Assembly: GCF_024331145.1 (NCBI RefSeq)
Contig: NZ_JANDJO010000011.1
Coordinates: 1-64,000 of the forward strand
Direction of reading: 5' to 3'
DNA length: 64,000 nt
Origin: Shimia sp. CNT1-13L.2
GTDB lineage: Bacteria; Pseudomonadota; Alphaproteobacteria; Rhodobacterales; Rhodobacteraceae
The position numbers and the translations under genes were made by a program. The stretch's first letter is position 1, and each line of letters opens with the position of its first letter. Below are positions 16,781 to 25,848 of the stretch, piece by piece. Below the pieces are notes generated by a model, which saw only the letters and a list, made by a program, of their open reading frames with translations, was not told the origin of the DNA and searched no databases.

Positions 16781-17881
16781 ATGGCAAGCATAACCGGCAC
16801 CGTAATCGCCCTCAGCGATGCAAGCGGCTACGATTCCAATGGCAATGACTTCGACATCCTGCGCGATCTGCTGATCACCGCAGACAGTATCTCGGACCCG
16901 CTCTTTCTGAATATCGGCCTTGTCGCCGCGCTCGACACGGTTCCCAACCTCACGGTCTTCGCCCCCGAAGACAATGCCTTCACCGGCCTTGCCACCACCA
17001 TCGCCTCTGTGACCGGCAACGCGGCGCCCCTGAACGAAGGCGCGACCGTCGGCTTTCTCGCCGATGTGCTGACCCTTCTTGGCAAGGGGGACGCCTCTGG
17101 CATCCTGACCGACATCCTCACCTACCACGTCGCCCCCGGCGTCTTTACCCTGAATGACGTGATCGGCCTTGGCGACAACGCCGCCATTGCCACGCTGCTT
17201 GGTGAAAACCTCACGACCGACTTTGATACCACCCCGGCAAGCCTGATCGACCTCGACAACGGCCTCGCCAACCCCGGCATCATCGGCACCGACAATCTGG
17301 CCGACAATGGCATCATCCACATCATCGACGGCGTGCTCCTGCCCGCCGCGGTGTCGTCGATCCTGACCGCGCCGCACACCGATTTTGAAATCGGCACCGG
17401 CAGCAACGAACGCTTCTTCACCGGGCGCGGCAATGACTTTGTCGACGGCAACGGCGGACGCGATTTCATCCGCGCAGGTTCGGGGGATGATGTCGCCATC
17501 GGTGGCGCGGGACGCGACGTCCTGAGCGGCCAACGCGGCAATGATGTCCTGATCGGCGAAGAAGGGCGCGACAGGATCTTCGGCGGCCGTGGCGAAGACA
17601 CAATCGACGGCGGCACCGGCAACGACATCCTCGTCGGTGGCTACGGTGACGACACATTCCGCTTCAAGGCAGGTGACGGAAACGACTACATCCTCGATTT
17701 CCGCCCCGGCCACGACGTGATTGACCTGTCGGGCTATGACGGCATCGACAGCTTTGACGACATCGCCCACGACATCCACAAGGGGTTCTTCCGCACCACC
17801 ATCGATCTCGACGGCAGCGACTCGATCACCCTCGTCGGCTTCTGGGCACGCGGTATCGACGCCGACGACTTCCTGTTCTGA
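16781..17881 (+). CDS. Secreted FAS1 (fasciclin)-RTX protein
   Basis: The 366-residue protein joins a fasciclin-like FAS1 domain (about 25-190: NLTVFAPEDNAFTGLA, ILTYHVAPGVFTLNDV, NGIIHIIDGVLLPAAV) to RTX nonapeptide repeats (about 205-300: GGRGEDTIDGGTGNDILVGG) and a C-terminal region typical of type I secreted proteins. FAS1 domains mediate adhesion; the RTX part folds on calcium outside the cell. I start at ATG 16781 because ggggaggaa lies just upstream; an in-frame ATG at 16751 would add ten residues. A terminator follows. Confidence 0.87.
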   Translation: MASITGTVIALSDASGYDSNGNDFDILRDLLITADSISDPLFLNIGLVAALDTVPNLTVFAPEDNAFTGLATTIASVTGNAAPLNEGATVGFLADVLTLLGKGDASGILTDILTYHVAPGVFTLNDVIGLGDNAAIATLLGENLTTDFDTTPASLIDLDNGLANPGIIGTDNLADNGIIHIIDGVLLPAAVSSILTAPHTDFEIGTGSNERFFTGRGNDFVDGNGGRDFIRAGSGDDVAIGGAGRDVLSGQRGNDVLIGEEGRDRIFGGRGEDTIDGGTGNDILVGGYGDDTFRFKAGDGNDYILDFRPGHDVIDLSGYDGIDSFDDIAHDIHKGFFRTTIDLDGSDSITLVGFWARGIDADDFLF

Positions 17882-17900
17882 TCGCCGACCCTCAAACGAA

Positions 17901-17926
17901 AAACGCGGCCTCGGGGGGCCGCGTTT
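17901..17926. terminator. Terminator between the FAS1-RTX gene and ileS
   Basis: aaacgcggcc (17901-17910), loop tcgggg, ggccgcgttt (17917-17926): a 10-bp perfect stem with a following pyrimidine stretch. The two flanking genes converge here. Confidence 0.88.
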
Positions 17927-17938
17927 CCTGTTTCTGGC

Positions 17939-20860
17939 TTAGCCAAGCGCCTCGTCACAGCGCCCGCAGACACCTGCGTGGCTGTGGCGCCCGACATCGG
18001 GCAGGATCTTCCAGCAGCGCTGGCACTTCTCGCCCTCGGCTTTCTCGAACACCACGCCCACGCCTTCGACTTCCGGCAGGCGGAACGCTTCGGCGGGCAT
18101 CGGGTCGTTCGACAGGATCACATCCGACACAATACAGATATCGGCAAAGTTCACGCTCTTCAGCGCCTCGATCACCTCTGCATCGCGCACATGCACCACC
18201 GGGGCCGCCTCAAGCGACGCCCCGATCACCTTGTCGGTCCGCTGGATCTCAAGCGCCGCAGTCACGACACGGCGCACGTCACGCACCTGCGCCCACTTCG
18301 CCGCCAGCGGCTCGTTCAGCCAATCCGCCGGGGTATCGGGGATGTCGACCAGATGCACCGACGATCCCTCGCCCGGGAACCGCTCGAGCCAGACTTCTTC
18401 CATGGTAAAGGTCAGCACCGGCGCCAGCCATGTGGTCAGGCGATGGTACAGGATGTCCAAAACGGTGCGGGTCGCCTTGCGACGGGCAGTATCGCCATCA
18501 CAATACAGCGCATCCTTACGGATATCGAAGTAGAAGGCCGACAGTTCCACGGTGGCAAAGTTGAACACCGCCGAGAACACGCCCTGGAAGTCATAAGCCG
18601 CGTAACCGGTGCGCACCTTGTGATCCAGCTCCGCAAGGCGATGCAGAACCCAACGCTCCAGTTCCGGCATCTCCGAAACATCCACGCGATCCGCTTCCGA
18701 GAATTCGGACAGCGACCCAAGGATAAAGCGCATGGTGTTGCGCAGACGGCGATAGCTGTCCGCCACCCCCTTGAGGATCTCCGGCCCGATCCGCAGGTCA
18801 ACGGTATAATCCGACTGGGCCACCCAAAGGCGCAGGATATCCGCACCATACTGTTTGACCACCTGCTCCGGCGCGATGGTGTTGCCAACCGATTTGGACA
18901 TCTTCATGCCCTTCTCGTCCAGCGTGAACCCGTGGGTCAGAACCCCGCGATAGGGCGCATGGCCAAGGGTGCCACAGGCCTGCAACATCGACGAGTGGAA
19001 CCAGCCACGGTGCTGGTCGGTGCCTTCAAGATAGAGATCCGCCAGGCCATCCTCCGACCCGTCTTCGCGATCCCGCAGCACAAAGGCATGGGTCGAGCCA
19101 GAGTCGAACCACACGTCCAGCACGTCAAAGACCTGCTCGTATTCATCCGGGTTATGGTCATTGCCAAGGAAGCGCTCCTTCGCGCCTTCCTGGTACCAGG
19201 CATCCGCGCCTTCGGCCTCGAAAGCTTCGAGAACACGCGCATTCACCGCTTCGTCACGCAGAAGGAAATCCGCATCCGTCGGCAGCGCGCCCTTCTTGGT
19301 GAAACAGGTCAGCGGCACACCCCAGGCCCGTTGACGCGACAGCACCCAGTCAGGACGCGCCTCGATCATCGAATACAGGCGGTTGCGGCCAGTCTTCGGC
19401 GTCCACTCGACCAACTGGTCGATCGAGGTCAGCGCCCGTTCCCGGATGGTCTTGCCATACTGGTCCTTGCCATCGTTCACCTCACGGTCGACGCTGGCAA
19501 ACCACTGCGGCGTGTTGCGGAACACGATGGGTGCCTTCGAACGCCACGAGTGCGGATAAGAGTGCGAGACACGCCCACGCGCAATGATGCCGCCCGCCTC
19601 GACCAGCTTGGCGATCACCGCGTTGTTGGCTTTGCCTTCCTTGCCCTTGCGATCAAAAACCTGAAGCCCCGCAAAGAACGGCACATGCGGCAGGAATTCC
19701 GATTCCTCACCCACATTGTGCGTCATGCGGTCGATCCAGTTGCGCGCGACAAAGGCTTCATAGTCGTCGGCACCATGGCTGGGTGCGGTATGCACAAAGC
19801 CCGTCCCTGCATCGTCGGTCACGTGATCACCATCGATCATCGGAACCTCGTAGTCCCAGAAGCCATCGGCGCCCTCAAGACCATTGAACGGGTGCTTACA
19901 GATCAGCGCGGCCATTTCGTCCGCAGCCACGTCACGCACACGCGCAAATTCGGTCACGCGGGATTTGCCAAGCGCATCTTCGGCCAGCGCATCCGCAAGG
20001 ATGTAAAGCTGCCCCGCTGCGGTCCAGCTTTCTTCCTCGGTCGCATCCACGCGATAAAGGCCATAGGCAATCTTCTTGTTGTAAGCGACCGCCTTGTTCG
20101 ACGGAATGGTCCAGGGGGTCGTGGTCCAGATCACGACACGCGCCTCGGCCAGATCCCCTTCGGCATTGGCAAACGAGAACGGCACCCAGATCGTGTGCGA
20201 CTTGTGATCGTGATACTCGATCTCCGCCTCGGCCAGCGCGGTCTTTTCAACCGGCGACCACATCACCGGCTTCGAGCCCTGGTACAGCGTGCCGTTCATC
20301 AGGAACTGCATGAATTCTTCCGCGATGATCCGCTCGGCGCGGAAATCCATCGTCAGATAGGGCTTCGACCACTTGCCGGTGATGCCCAGACGTTTGAACT
20401 CCTCGCGCTGCACGTCGATCCAGCCATCCGCGAACTTGCGGCACTCCTGGCGGAAATCGACAACCGGCACGTCGTCCTTGTTCTTGCCCTTCTTGCGGTA
20501 CTGTTCCTCGATCTTCCATTCGATCGGCAGACCGTGACAGTCCCAACCGGGGATGTAACGGGCATCCTTGCCCATCATCTGCTGGCTGCGCACCACCATA
20601 TCCTTGAGGATTTTGTTCAGCGCGTGACCGATATGCAGGTGCCCGTTGGCATAGGGCGGGCCATCGTGCAGGGTAAAGCTCTCGCGCGGGGTGCCCGCCG
20701 CCTTGGCGTCCTCCGCCTTCTGGCGCAGCGTATCGTAGATGCCGATCTCCGCCCAGCGCTTGAGCCATTCCGGCTCGCGTTTGGGAAGACCTGCGCGCAT
20801 CGGGAAATCGGTCTTCGGCAGGTTCAGCGTGTCTTTATATTCAGGTGTCTCGGCGCACAT
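17939..20860 (-). CDS. ileS: Isoleucyl-tRNA synthetase
   Basis: The 973-residue class I synthetase has the HIGH motif at residues 76-79 (GHLHIGHAL), the KMSKS motif (KMSKSVGN, about 653) and a C-terminal zinc finger (CQRCWK near 943 and CGRC near 965). It has the CP1 editing domain between the two catalytic motifs, with TTPWTIPSN and the GTGFVHTAPSHGADDY signature. The length fits the bacterial zinc-containing type. The long open frame on the opposite strand is a codon-bias artefact. Confidence 0.97.
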   Translation of the reverse strand: MCAETPEYKDTLNLPKTDFPMRAGLPKREPEWLKRWAEIGIYDTLRQKAEDAKAAGTPRESFTLHDGPPYANGHLHIGHALNKILKDMVVRSQQMMGKDARYIPGWDCHGLPIEWKIEEQYRKKGKNKDDVPVVDFRQECRKFADGWIDVQREEFKRLGITGKWSKPYLTMDFRAERIIAEEFMQFLMNGTLYQGSKPVMWSPVEKTALAEAEIEYHDHKSHTIWVPFSFANAEGDLAEARVVIWTTTPWTIPSNKAVAYNKKIAYGLYRVDATEEESWTAAGQLYILADALAEDALGKSRVTEFARVRDVAADEMAALICKHPFNGLEGADGFWDYEVPMIDGDHVTDDAGTGFVHTAPSHGADDYEAFVARNWIDRMTHNVGEESEFLPHVPFFAGLQVFDRKGKEGKANNAVIAKLVEAGGIIARGRVSHSYPHSWRSKAPIVFRNTPQWFASVDREVNDGKDQYGKTIRERALTSIDQLVEWTPKTGRNRLYSMIEARPDWVLSRQRAWGVPLTCFTKKGALPTDADFLLRDEAVNARVLEAFEAEGADAWYQEGAKERFLGNDHNPDEYEQVFDVLDVWFDSGSTHAFVLRDREDGSEDGLADLYLEGTDQHRGWFHSSMLQACGTLGHAPYRGVLTHGFTLDEKGMKMSKSVGNTIAPEQVVKQYGADILRLWVAQSDYTVDLRIGPEILKGVADSYRRLRNTMRFILGSLSEFSEADRVDVSEMPELERWVLHRLAELDHKVRTGYAAYDFQGVFSAVFNFATVELSAFYFDIRKDALYCDGDTARRKATRTVLDILYHRLTTWLAPVLTFTMEEVWLERFPGEGSSVHLVDIPDTPADWLNEPLAAKWAQVRDVRRVVTAALEIQRTDKVIGASLEAAPVVHVRDAEVIEALKSVNFADICIVSDVILSNDPMPAEAFRLPEVEGVGVVFEKAEGEKCQRCWKILPDVGRHSHAGVCGRCDEALG

Positions 20861-21170
20861 CTTTGGCGTCCTTGCAATGGTCGTATCTTGTCAGGGATGA
20901 GGGGCGGCGCGGTATCCCATACGCCTTGTCCCGGCGGCTCGTCTGGATCAGAGCGCCGGGCATATAATTCGAATAATGATCGCGAAAGGGCGTGTCATCA
21001 TGGCCCGCGTTATAGGCCCCAGCCGCAGCAGGGTAAAGCCTCAAAGCTCGCGGCAATTGCACTCTCACAGGCTTCTTCTTGGCCCCAATACCCCGGGGGT
21101 CCGGGGGCCGCGCCCCCGGCGCTTCCACACCGGCACAACGACCTCGAAAAGCCGTCCGCGAACCGGCGCC
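20861..21170. other. 310-bp intergenic region between the ileS start and the VIT gene end
   Basis: This gap should hold the ileS promoter. I see no supported gene: short frames on both strands read into the GC-rich repeat and lack ribosome binding sites. The AT-richer part near 20960-20990 (catataattcgaataatg) is the best promoter-like stretch. The right end holds a dispersed palindromic repeat. Confidence 0.5.
21085..21120. repeat. Dispersed GC-rich palindromic repeat, copy 1
   Basis: The element reads aataccccgggggt followed by a hairpin, ccgggggc (21101-21108), loop cgc, gcccccgg (21112-21119). It shares the aatac(c/t)ccgggg head and a G/C stem with copies at 55016 and 57279. Confidence 0.6.
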
Positions 21171-21884
21171 CTAGCCAAGGTGGAACAACGTCCCCACCGC
21201 ATAGGCAATCGCCGCCGCCACGCCACCAATCCCCAGCGTCTCAAGCCCCGACCACCACCAGGCGACAAGCGCCCAGCGGCTCTTCAACGCACCAATGCCA
21301 AAGAACACGCCCGCGGTGGCAATAGCTGAATAAAGGAAAGCATCCTCTAACCCGAAAACAAACGGAATCAAGGGGATAACACCCGCCGTAATAAAGGCCA
21401 CAAAGGTCATCACAGCCGCCTTCCACGGGTGCGGATCGACACTGGCCAAGCCGTATTCCCCCTCCAGCATCAGCTGCACCGAGGCCTCCTCACTGGCCGC
21501 GATCGCATCCGTCGCCGCCTCGAGAACCTCCCCCTCAAGCCCTTTCAGACGCAGGATTTCACGGATCTCCAGACGCTCGCCTTCCGGGTAGTCCCGCAAG
21601 TGCCGCCGCTCCACCTCACGAAGCCGCGCCAGATCGTCCAGTTCCGCCTTGGTCGCGGAAAAATTGCCCGCTGCCATGGAAAACCCGTCGGCCAGCACAT
21701 TGGCAAAGCCAAGCGCCACGATCACCCAGGGGTCCAGCCCCGCGCCCGCCACCCCGGCGATGATGGCGAATGTGGTGATCGAGCCGTCGATCCCCCCATA
21801 GACAAGGTCGCGCAGAAACCCTCTTCCGCGCGGTGCACCGATCCGGGCTTGGACATCGTCCTGGCTGTGGCCATGCTCCACCAT
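21171..21884 (-). CDS. VIT1/CCC1-family Fe2+/Mn2+ transporter-like protein
   Basis: The 237-residue membrane protein has a first helix region with GGIDGSITTFAIIAGVAGAG (about 29-48) and a second with FANVLADGFSMAAGNF (about 58-74). A cytosolic helical part follows (about 75-140: LRDYPEGERLEIREILRLKG), then three C-terminal helices. The DGxxT and DGxSMAAG motifs are those of the vacuolar iron transporter family, which moves Fe2+ or Mn2+ out of the cytosol. The direction and metal are not shown by sequence. Confidence 0.88.
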   Translation of the reverse strand: MVEHGHSQDDVQARIGAPRGRGFLRDLVYGGIDGSITTFAIIAGVAGAGLDPWVIVALGFANVLADGFSMAAGNFSATKAELDDLARLREVERRHLRDYPEGERLEIREILRLKGLEGEVLEAATDAIAASEEASVQLMLEGEYGLASVDPHPWKAAVMTFVAFITAGVIPLIPFVFGLEDAFLYSAIATAGVFFGIGALKSRWALVAWWWSGLETLGIGGVAAAIAYAVGTLFHLG

Positions 21885-22015
21885 GCCCCTACCCTAGCGC
21901 CATTTCCGTCGAATTCCTTGCGCTAGGTCAACGGTGGCCCGCGCCGCTTGCGCTATGGCCCTTTCAATCCCGAACGCGAACACCCAAATGCACCACAGGA
22001 CGAAAGGAAACGCAC

Positions 22016-22429
22016 ATGTCCAACCCCTTGCAGATGTTCGACATCACCGCGGAACAGATCGACACGGTCATGACCGCCTTCTATGCCCGTATCCGCACCC
22101 ACGAGGTTCTGGGGCCGGTCTTTGCCGCCCATATCGCCGATGACGCCTGGCCCGAACACGAGGCCAAGATCGCCGGTTTCTGGCGCAACGCGATCCTGAA
22201 AGAGCGTAGCTACAACGGCAATCCGATGATGACCCACATGCAAAGCCCGCATGTGCAGCCCGAACATTTCGAACTCTGGCTCGCCCTGTTCGACGAAGTT
22301 CTGACAGACACTCTGCCGCCCCTCACCGCACGGCAATTCTCGGCCCTTGCGCACCGCATCGGCGAGGGCCTGCGCTATGGTCTGCAAAACGTCCGCCAAC
22401 GCGCCGGTGCCGTGCCGGTTCTCGACTGA
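22016..22429 (+). CDS. Group III truncated haemoglobin
   Basis: The 137-residue globin has the group III pattern: ITAEQIDTVMTAFYARIRTH, LGPVFAAHI, then W-H-KI-FW (EHEAKIAGFWRNAIL), and a proximal histidine in HVQPEHFELWLALF (about 81). Members bind O2 or NO and are thought to act in detoxification of reactive nitrogen or oxygen. ATG 22016 follows gaaaggaaa. It is divergent from the VIT gene and converges with the YcjF-like gene two bases away. Confidence 0.9.
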   Translation: MSNPLQMFDITAEQIDTVMTAFYARIRTHEVLGPVFAAHIADDAWPEHEAKIAGFWRNAILKERSYNGNPMMTHMQSPHVQPEHFELWLALFDEVLTDTLPPLTARQFSALAHRIGEGLRYGLQNVRQRAGAVPVLD

Positions 22430-22431
22430 CC

Positions 22432-23424
22432 TCAGCCTCCGAAAAGCCCGGTCAGCGCCCGTTTGACAAGGCCGCTGACACCGGGCCGCTTGGTTGCCAC
22501 GAATGGCAGCGGGCGGCAGACTTCCATGGCCGCCACGCCCACGCGTGCGGTCAGGGCACCGTTGACAAGGCCCTCGCCAAACCGGCGGCTCACCTTGGCA
22601 AGCGCCCCGCCCCCGGCCAGCGATCCGATCAGGTCATCACCCACGGCCACGGCCCCTGTCGCCACAAGATGCGTCATCACCGCCCGCAGCAAGCGCCAGC
22701 TTCCAAGCGTGCCCGCGCGTCCGCCGTAAACCTCGGCGATACGGCGGATCATGCGGATATTCGCGGTCAGGGCAGTCACCACATCCGCCAGCGCCAGCGG
22801 AACAAGCGCCGTCACGGTCGCCACCTGCCGCGCCGCCGCCTCGATCTCGGCCTCTGCCGCAAGGTCCAGCGGGCGCAACAGTTCCGTCTCGGCCAGCCCC
22901 AAAAGCGCATCGGCATCCATCACGTCGCCGCGTCGCTCGCTCAGGCGTTGCCGCCCCCATGCCGTATCCTCGCGCCCGGCATAGAGCCGCTCCATCTGGT
23001 CAACAACCCTGCGCGCCGCCTTCAGGTCTTTTGACGCCAGCGCCCTATCCGCCTGCGCCTTCAGCGCATCAACCCGACGCAATCGCGCAAACCCGGCTAA
23101 TTCTTTAAGGGCAATCGCCAGCGCCACCAGCACAAAGGCCCCTACAAGCCCCGTCACCAACCAGCCCAGCATGGGCGAGCGGGCAATCAACCCCGTCACG
23201 AAATCCCAGGCGGCAACCGACACCACGGTCGACAGCAACAGGCCCAGCAAAGCCCAAAACCACCGCGCCAGCCGCGACGGCGGGCGTGCTGCCAGACGCG
23301 CCGCCACCTGCATCGCCTGTCCTTCGGGCACGGGCTCGGCGATATCCGGCACCGGCGGCGCCTCGGCCACCGATGGTGCGAGATCCTCATTTTCAAGGTC
23401 GATCAGAACCGGCCCCTTGCTCAT
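22432..23424 (-). CDS. YcjF-like inner-membrane protein (TIGR01620/DUF697)
   Basis: The 330-residue protein has a variable acidic N-terminus (1-45), two membrane helices (about 55-75 and 83-105), a long charged helical region (about 108-190) and a C-terminal DUF697-like part (about 200-330: VTALTANIRMIRRIAEVYG). It overlaps ycjX by an ATGA, so the two are translationally coupled, as in the E. coli ycjXF pair. The function of YcjF is not established; it may act with the GTPase-like YcjX in envelope stress. Confidence 0.88.
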   Translation of the reverse strand: MSKGPVLIDLENEDLAPSVAEAPPVPDIAEPVPEGQAMQVAARLAARPPSRLARWFWALLGLLLSTVVSVAAWDFVTGLIARSPMLGWLVTGLVGAFVLVALAIALKELAGFARLRRVDALKAQADRALASKDLKAARRVVDQMERLYAGREDTAWGRQRLSERRGDVMDADALLGLAETELLRPLDLAAEAEIEAAARQVATVTALVPLALADVVTALTANIRMIRRIAEVYGGRAGTLGSWRLLRAVMTHLVATGAVAVGDDLIGSLAGGGALAKVSRRFGEGLVNGALTARVGVAAMEVCRPLPFVATKRPGVSGLVKRALTGLFGG

Positions 23425-24836
23425 AGCTTGTCTCCCACGAGGAATTCGATGGCCCGATCCAGCCGGATATGCGGCGGCCCTTCACCGGGCTTCAGCGTCA
23501 GCTTGGCAGGCGCAAAGTTCATCACCTGATACTCCCCGTCCAACCACCGTTCCGCCCCGTCCCGCGCTGGCGTCAACAGGTGGCTGGGGTCTTCCGGCAG
23601 GTCGCCGGGATAAAACGCCGCCTGCTTGCCGCTCTCCAGAAGCGTGCCGCGCACACAGTCCAACTCGCGCCCCTCGTGGCGCAGCGTCTCTTCCGTCGTC
23701 GCCCGCACAGATGCCAGCGCAAGCGCCCGCGTCTCCGCCCCGGCAAACCGCGCCCGATCTGCCGCGTCACGGGTCAGCGCCTGCATGATCGCGGTCAACT
23801 GTGGATGTTGCTGGTGATGCAGATGGTCTGCCTTGGTCGCCGCAAACAACAGCTTTTCCACCCGCTTGCCCCGCAACAGCCGCGCCAGAAAGCCGTTTGA
23901 TCCCGGCCGGAAGGCCTCCAAAGTGTCGGCCATCGCCCCGCGCATGTCCTCGACAGCCTGCGGCCCTTTGTGGATCGCGCCCAGCGCATCCACCAGAACC
24001 ACCTGCCGATCGATCCGGGCAAAATGATCGCGGAAGAACGGCTTGACCACCTTCGCCTTGTAGGCTTCGAACCGCCGCTCCATCTCGCGCCACAACGACC
24101 GCCGCGGCATACCGCTCTGGTCCGGCAAGGGCGCAAAGGTCAGCACCGGAGACCCCGCCAGATCCCCCGGCAACAGGAACCGCCCGGGCGTGCAGCCATA
24201 ATACCCCGCCTCACGCGCCGCATTCAGATAGGCCGTGAAACTCTCTGCAAGCGCCTTCGCCCTTGGCTCCTCAAGGGCCTCTGCGGCATCAATTTCCTTG
24301 ACCAGACCACGAAACGCCACCGCCTCTTCACGGTTGGCAATCCGCGCCAGCGCCTCTTCTGACCACTGCGCATAAGACTTGTCCATCAACCCGAGGTCCA
24401 ACAACCACTCACCGGGATAATCGACAATATCAAGGTGGATCGTCCGCGGCCCCTGCAAGCCCCCCAGCAATCCAGAAGGCCGCACCTTCAGAGACAGCCG
24501 CAACTCGCTCACCGCCCGTGTGCTGTCCGGCCATTGCGGCGACGGTCCCGTCAGGGCACCCAGATGCGTTTCATAGTCGAACCGGGGCACCGTATCATCC
24601 GGCTGCGGCTGCAGATAAGCCGCCTCGATCCGCCCCTCGGCATTGGCCACCAACCCCGGCATGCGTCCGCGATCAAGCAGGTTTGCCACAAGCGACGTGA
24701 TGAACACCGTCTTGCCCGAACGCGCCAGACCAGTGACCCCCAACCGTATCACCGGCTCGAAAAAGGTTTCCGAAATCGTATCGCCAACCGCCTCGACGCT
24801 GCGCGTCACGCCGTCGGCAAGCGTGGAAATCACCAC
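23421..24836 (-). CDS. ycjX: YcjX-family P-loop protein
   Basis: The 471-residue protein has a P-loop near its N-terminus (GLARSGKTVFITSLVANL, about 36-53) and DIVDYPGEWLLDLGL (about 138) as the likely Walker B/DxxG region. The ATAKADHLH-type guanine-like motif follows (about 320). YcjX proteins bind GTP and are linked to stress and Psp-type responses in enterobacteria. The start codon is GTG (24836, with a second GTG next to it). The stop overlaps the start of the YcjF-like gene. Confidence 0.9.
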   Translation of the reverse strand: MVISTLADGVTRSVEAVGDTISETFFEPVIRLGVTGLARSGKTVFITSLVANLLDRGRMPGLVANAEGRIEAAYLQPQPDDTVPRFDYETHLGALTGPSPQWPDSTRAVSELRLSLKVRPSGLLGGLQGPRTIHLDIVDYPGEWLLDLGLMDKSYAQWSEEALARIANREEAVAFRGLVKEIDAAEALEEPRAKALAESFTAYLNAAREAGYYGCTPGRFLLPGDLAGSPVLTFAPLPDQSGMPRRSLWREMERRFEAYKAKVVKPFFRDHFARIDRQVVLVDALGAIHKGPQAVEDMRGAMADTLEAFRPGSNGFLARLLRGKRVEKLLFAATKADHLHHQQHPQLTAIMQALTRDAADRARFAGAETRALALASVRATTEETLRHEGRELDCVRGTLLESGKQAAFYPGDLPEDPSHLLTPARDGAERWLDGEYQVMNFAPAKLTLKPGEGPPHIRLDRAIEFLVGDKL

Positions 24837-24956
24837 ATCTGCCCCCTATGCCATCTGTCTCAAACCTATGCAGCGACCCACCTCTTTACTAGGGGGGAAG
24901 CACGTCGCATCACTCCCCGTCTTTTCCTTGACGATCAGATGCGCTAAGCGCGTCCC

Positions 24957-25724
24957 ATGCCTAGGATCGCGCTCAAAGTCGAATATCACGGTGCCCCCTT
25001 TGCCGGCTGGCAAAGGCAGGCCGATCAACCCTCGGTGCAGGGCGCCATCGAAGACGCGCTGGCCAAGCTGGAAAAAGGCCCGCACACCATTGCCGCTGCC
25101 GGCCGCACCGACGCGGGTGTTCACGGTCTGGCACAGGTGGCCCATTGCGACCTCCAGAAAGACTGGGATCCTTTCCGCCTCTCCGAGGCGCTGAACTTCC
25201 ACCTCAAACCCCTGCCCGTCGCCATCGTTGACGCCAAGCGGGTTGATGATGACTGGCACGCCCGTTTCTCGGCCACCGAACGCCGCTATCTGTTCCGCCT
25301 GCTGATGCGCCGCGCCCCGGCCACCCATCAGGCCGGACTGGTCTGGCAGGTCAGCCATCAACTCGACGCCGACGCCATGCAGGCGGGGGCTGATATGCTG
25401 ATCGGCAACCACGATTTCACCACCTTCCGCAGTTCGATCTGTCAGGCCGCCAGCCCGGTCAAAACACTTGATGAACTGCGGGTGGAACGGGTCGAAACCC
25501 TTTGGGGGGCCGAAGTGCATTTCCACGTGCGCGCCCGGTCCTTCCTGCACAACCAGGTCCGCAGCTTCGTCGGCACCCTTGAACGGGTCGGTGCAGGCGC
25601 CTGGTCGCCCGAAGATGTGCGTGACGCGCTGGAAGCCTGCGACCGTGCCGCTTGTGGTCCGGTCTGCCCGCCACAGGGCCTTTACCTTGCTGGCGTCGGC
25701 TACCCTGACAATCCCTTCGCCTGA
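24957..25724 (+). CDS. truA: tRNA pseudouridine(38-40) synthase TruA
   Basis: The 255-residue enzyme has the catalytic aspartate in [12 protein letters not shown] (about residue 52). It also has the RRYLFRL motif (about 106-112), the [12 protein letters not shown] region and the C-terminal [15 protein letters not shown] motif. It converts uridines 38-40 of the anticodon arm of tRNAs to pseudouridine. It is divergent from ycjX with a 120-bp shared control region. Length and motifs are normal. Confidence 0.96.
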   Translation: MPRIALKVEYHGAPFAGWQRQADQPSVQGAIEDALAKLEKGPHTIAAAGRTDAGVHGLAQVAHCDLQKDWDPFRLSEALNFHLKPLPVAIVDAKRVDDDWHARFSATERRYLFRLLMRRAPATHQAGLVWQVSHQLDADAMQAGADMLIGNHDFTTFRSSICQAASPVKTLDELRVERVETLWGAEVHFHVRARSFLHNQVRSFVGTLERVGAGAWSPEDVRDALEACDRAACGPVCPPQGLYLAGVGYPDNPFA

Positions 25725-25848
25725 CCTCCGCATTCCCGCGAAACAAGGGAAAATCTCAGATTCCCGCCGAGGTTTCCCCTAGGGCATCCCTTGACCATTC
25801 CTCGTGCTATATTGATTGCTAGACGCCACCACAGCCACGAGGTCCGCC

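Noticed and set aside
17978..21325. Very long open frame on the plus strand opposite ileS (about 1115 codons)
   Set aside because: It is antisense to a full, well-conserved isoleucyl-tRNA synthetase, has no ribosome binding site at a credible start and no recognisable domains. GC-rich codon use leaves such frames open by chance.
20976..21329. Small frames in the ileS upstream gap
   Set aside because: They start or end inside the GC-rich palindromic repeat, lack ribosome binding sites and have low-complexity Arg/Pro-rich translations.
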